Source: Campylobacteraceae bacterium (GTDB taxonomy: Bacteria > Campylobacterota > Campylobacteria > Campylobacterales > Sulfurospirillaceae). From it: a DNA stretch of 6,909 nucleotides. The stretch is from the NCBI GenBank assembly GCA_027040375.1, contig JALUMJ010000098.1, positions 1 through 6,909 of the forward strand, written 5' to 3'. Every line of letters begins with the position of its first letter. The first letter of the stretch is position 1. This document shows positions 5,111 through 6,909 of the stretch, in pieces. The notes beneath the pieces are model-generated. The model worked only from the letters and a program-made list of their open reading frames with translations. It made no database searches and was not told the origin of the DNA. Made by a program: the position numbers and the translations under genes.

Positions 5111-6909
5111 TAAGAAAAAGATAGGGGGTCTATATCTATCTCTACATGTAGAGTTTTGCATGTGTGGGCAAATTTTAGGAGTTCTTTTGTGTTGGTTGAT
5201 CTTATTAGTAGGTTGTATCTGTATTTGTTTGCTATTTTTTCTATGCCAGCTTTGCCGTAGCCTACGATTTCTAGTTTTGAAAAATTTAATGCGATTTTAT
5301 GAACTTCTTCTAGTGTGTCTCTTGCTTTTTCGTCGTTTTTGTGGGAGATTAGGATTTTTAGAAGTTTTATGAAAGGCGGATATATCTCTTTTCTATATTT
5401 CATCTCGTCATTTAGAAATTCTTCATAATCATCCATAAAACTTTTGAAAAAATCACAATTTTGAGATTGGATATATACTTCACCCTCGCCTGCTCTGCCT
5501 GCTCGGCCAGCTATTTGATGCACTAAAGATACAGCTCGCTCTCTTGCTCTAAAATCTGGCATATTTAAGATGGCATCGATTCCTATGATGATGCTTAGAC
5601 CGATGGAGTGATAATCGTGTCCTTTTGAGAGCATTTGAGTGCCTACTAAGATATCTGTTTTTTTAGAGTTAAAATCTTTTAAAACTTCATTTAGTTTTTT
5701 TATGGTTTTCACTTCATCTCTGTCAAATTTTCCTATAACTTTATCGCTAAATTGCTCTTTTAACTCTTGAACGATTTGGGCAGTTCCTATTCTATTTGTA
5801 AATAAATTTTCACTTTTGCACTCGGGGCAAACTTTTGGAACTCTTTGGGTAAAGTTGCAATAATGGCATTTTAGGGCATTTATATTTGAATGCAAACTCA
5901 TACCAACACTACAATAAGGACAAGTAACATGCGCTCCACAATCCTTACATGTAACATATTTAAAATTCGCTCTTGTAGGCACAAATAGTATGATTTGTTC
6001 TTTTTTATCTAAATGCTCTCCTATCTTTTGCAATATATTTGGCGTTATTTCACTAACGGAATTTTCATAAATAAATCTTTTTTTAGATTCAAAAAAAGTT
6101 CCTCTTAATCTAAATTTTGGAAGATTTTTATAACTTCCAAGGCTAGGAGTCGCACTTCCTAGCACTACTTTTGCCGCGCTTCTTTTAGCGAACAAAAGTG
6201 CTAAATCTCTTGCATTGTATCTTGGTCTTTGGTTTGACTTGTAGCTGTCATCGTGTTCTTCATCTACTACTATCAAACCTAAGTTTAAAATAGGCAAGAA
6301 AAGTGCTGATCTAGTTCCTGCCACTAATGCTACTTTTCCTTGGGCTATTTCAGTTATGATTTGAGCTTTTTTCTTTTTGGTGACCTTCGAGTGCCAAATC
6401 ACCACTTTGTCGCCAAAAGATTTTATGAGTCTTTTTTTCATTTGTGGAGTCAGTCCGATTTCTGGCATCAAAAATATCGCATTTTTTCCATCATTTATAC
6501 ACTTTTGTATGCATTTTATATATATCTCTGTTTTTCCACTTCCCGTATCTCCAAAAAGAAGAGATTTTGAGTGATTTTGTATAAAATCATAAGCTTTTTC
6601 TTGCTCGCTAGACAAAACAATATCTACATCAACGCTATGCTCTACATGTAGAGGATTTTTCAAAGATGGCATAAAAAGTTTAAGTGCGTCACCTAAAGAA
6701 CATACATAATAATCACTGATAAACTTTACCAAAGAGAGAGTTTGAAGTGTATAAAATTCATCTTTTACGCTTAAAATTTCTTCACATGTAAAAGTTGGCT
6801 CTAAGGTTTTAGATACCACAACACCAAGTCTAGTTTTTGAGTTTAGTGTAACTTCTACAATATTGCCTGATTTTAGTTCATACTCACTTTGATAAGTCAA
6901 AGGAGTTAG
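5110..6909 (-). CDS. priA: Primosomal protein N' (replication restart helicase PriA), N-terminus outside window
   Basis: 3'-5' superfamily 2 helicase that recognises stalled forks and D-loops and starts reloading of DnaB. About 600 residues are visible. The frame stays open to the right edge (PLTYQSE, the usual PriA N-terminal pattern), so the TTG at 6900 is probably internal and only a few residues are missing. Numbering from that TTG, motifs are Walker A GDTGSGKT (117-124), MPEIGLTPQ (145-153), GTRSALF (195-201), DEEHDDSYK (213-221), GSATPS (248-253), VGTQMLSKGHD (419-429) and QIAGRAGRAGEGEV (462-475). Eight cysteines (318, 321, 327, 330, 345, 348, 358, 361) form the two zinc sites of the primosome domain. 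The C-terminus ends normally in DIDPLSFS. It is shorter than the 732-residue E. coli protein. Its TAA overlaps the first base of the 66-bp palindrome. Confidence 0.96.
   Translation of the reverse strand, partial: LTPLTYQSEYELKSGNIVEVTLNSKTRLGVVVSKTLEPTFTCEEILSVKDEFYTLQTLSLVKFISDYYVCSLGDALKLFMPSLKNPLHVEHSVDVDIVLSSEQEKAYDFIQNHSKSLLFGDTGSGKTEIYIKCIQKCINDGKNAIFLMPEIGLTPQMKKRLIKSFGDKVVIWHSKVTKKKKAQIITEIAQGKVALVAGTRSALFLPILNLGLIVVDEEHDDSYKSNQRPRYNARDLALLFAKRSAAKVVLGSATPSLGSYKNLPKFRLRGTFFESKKRFIYENSVSEITPNILQKIGEHLDKKEQIILFVPTRANFKYVTCKDCGAHVTCPYCSVGMSLHSNINALKCHYCNFTQRVPKVCPECKSENLFTNRIGTAQIVQELKEQFSDKVIGKFDRDEVKTIKKLNEVLKDFNSKKTDILVGTQMLSKGHDYHSIGLSIIIGIDAILNMPDFRARERAVSLVHQIAGRAGRAGEGEVYIQSQNCDFFKSFMDDYEEFLNDEMKYRKEIYPPFIKLLKILISHKNDEKARDTLEEVHKIALNFSKLEIVGYGKAGIEKIANKYRYNLLIRSTNTKELLKFAHTCKTLHVEIDIDPLSFS
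5140..5153. repeat. 14-bp palindrome CTCTACATGTAGAG, copy 1
   Basis: A perfect 14-base palindrome inside the 3' end of priA, where it encodes Leu-His-Val-Glu. The identical 14-mer recurs at 6640-6653. Its core TACATGTA occurs six times in the window. It may be a protein-binding or methylation site, an iterated palindrome of this genome, or chance; the sequence alone does not decide. Confidence 0.5.
6640..6653. repeat. 14-bp palindrome CTCTACATGTAGAG, copy 2
   Basis: Identical to the copy at 5140-5153, and again within priA encoding Leu-His-Val-Glu (residues 84-87 counting from TTG 6900). The two priA segments are not otherwise similar in sequence, so the repeat is not an internal domain duplication. 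Confidence 0.5.

Noticed and set aside
6898..6900. TTG at 6900 as the priA start
   Set aside because: The codons upstream (Leu-Thr-Pro) remain open to the edge and continue the typical PriA N-terminus, so the real start should be outside the window.

Overview
The window comes from an AT-rich bacterial chromosome and carries six protein genes with almost no non-coding DNA. The best guess at origin is a member of the Campylobacterota (Epsilonproteobacteria), perhaps close to Sulfurimonas. This rests on three things: the short ComEC with no metallo-beta-lactamase domain, the DnaB with a charged insertion in its C-terminal domain, and the AT-rich compact layout. The genus is a judgement from protein character, not from a search.

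Layout: on the + strand, the 3' part of a GlcD-like FAD-linked oxidase gene (1-503) overlaps by 4 bases with yihY (500-1342), a six-helix inner-membrane protein of the YihY/BrkB family. The rest is on the - strand and reads right to left: priA (5110 to the right edge, start codon outside the window), a 105-base gap, ispG (3943-5004), dnaB (2521-3942) and comEC (1268-2518). The stop codon of ispG touches the ATG of dnaB, and dnaB and comEC are 2 bases apart or overlap, so these three look like one translationally coupled operon. The two gene sets converge, and the 3' ends of yihY and comEC overlap antisense by 75 bases.

Functionally, three of the four minus-strand genes handle single-stranded DNA or replication forks: PriA (restart), DnaB (replicative helicase) and ComEC (DNA import channel). 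IspG, an iron-sulfur enzyme of isoprenoid synthesis, sits between them.

The most unusual structure is in the priA-ispG gap: a perfect 66-bp palindrome (5045-5110) with no mismatch. One end coincides with the last base of the priA stop codon, and a perfect TATAAT box lies between the palindrome and the ispG ATG. It looks like an inserted REP/MITE-type element that may also terminate priA transcription. A second signal is the palindrome TACATGTA, found six times, only in comEC and priA and in all three codon phases; two copies extend to the same 14-bp palindrome. No RNA gene, CRISPR array, complete transposon or new defence system is visible.
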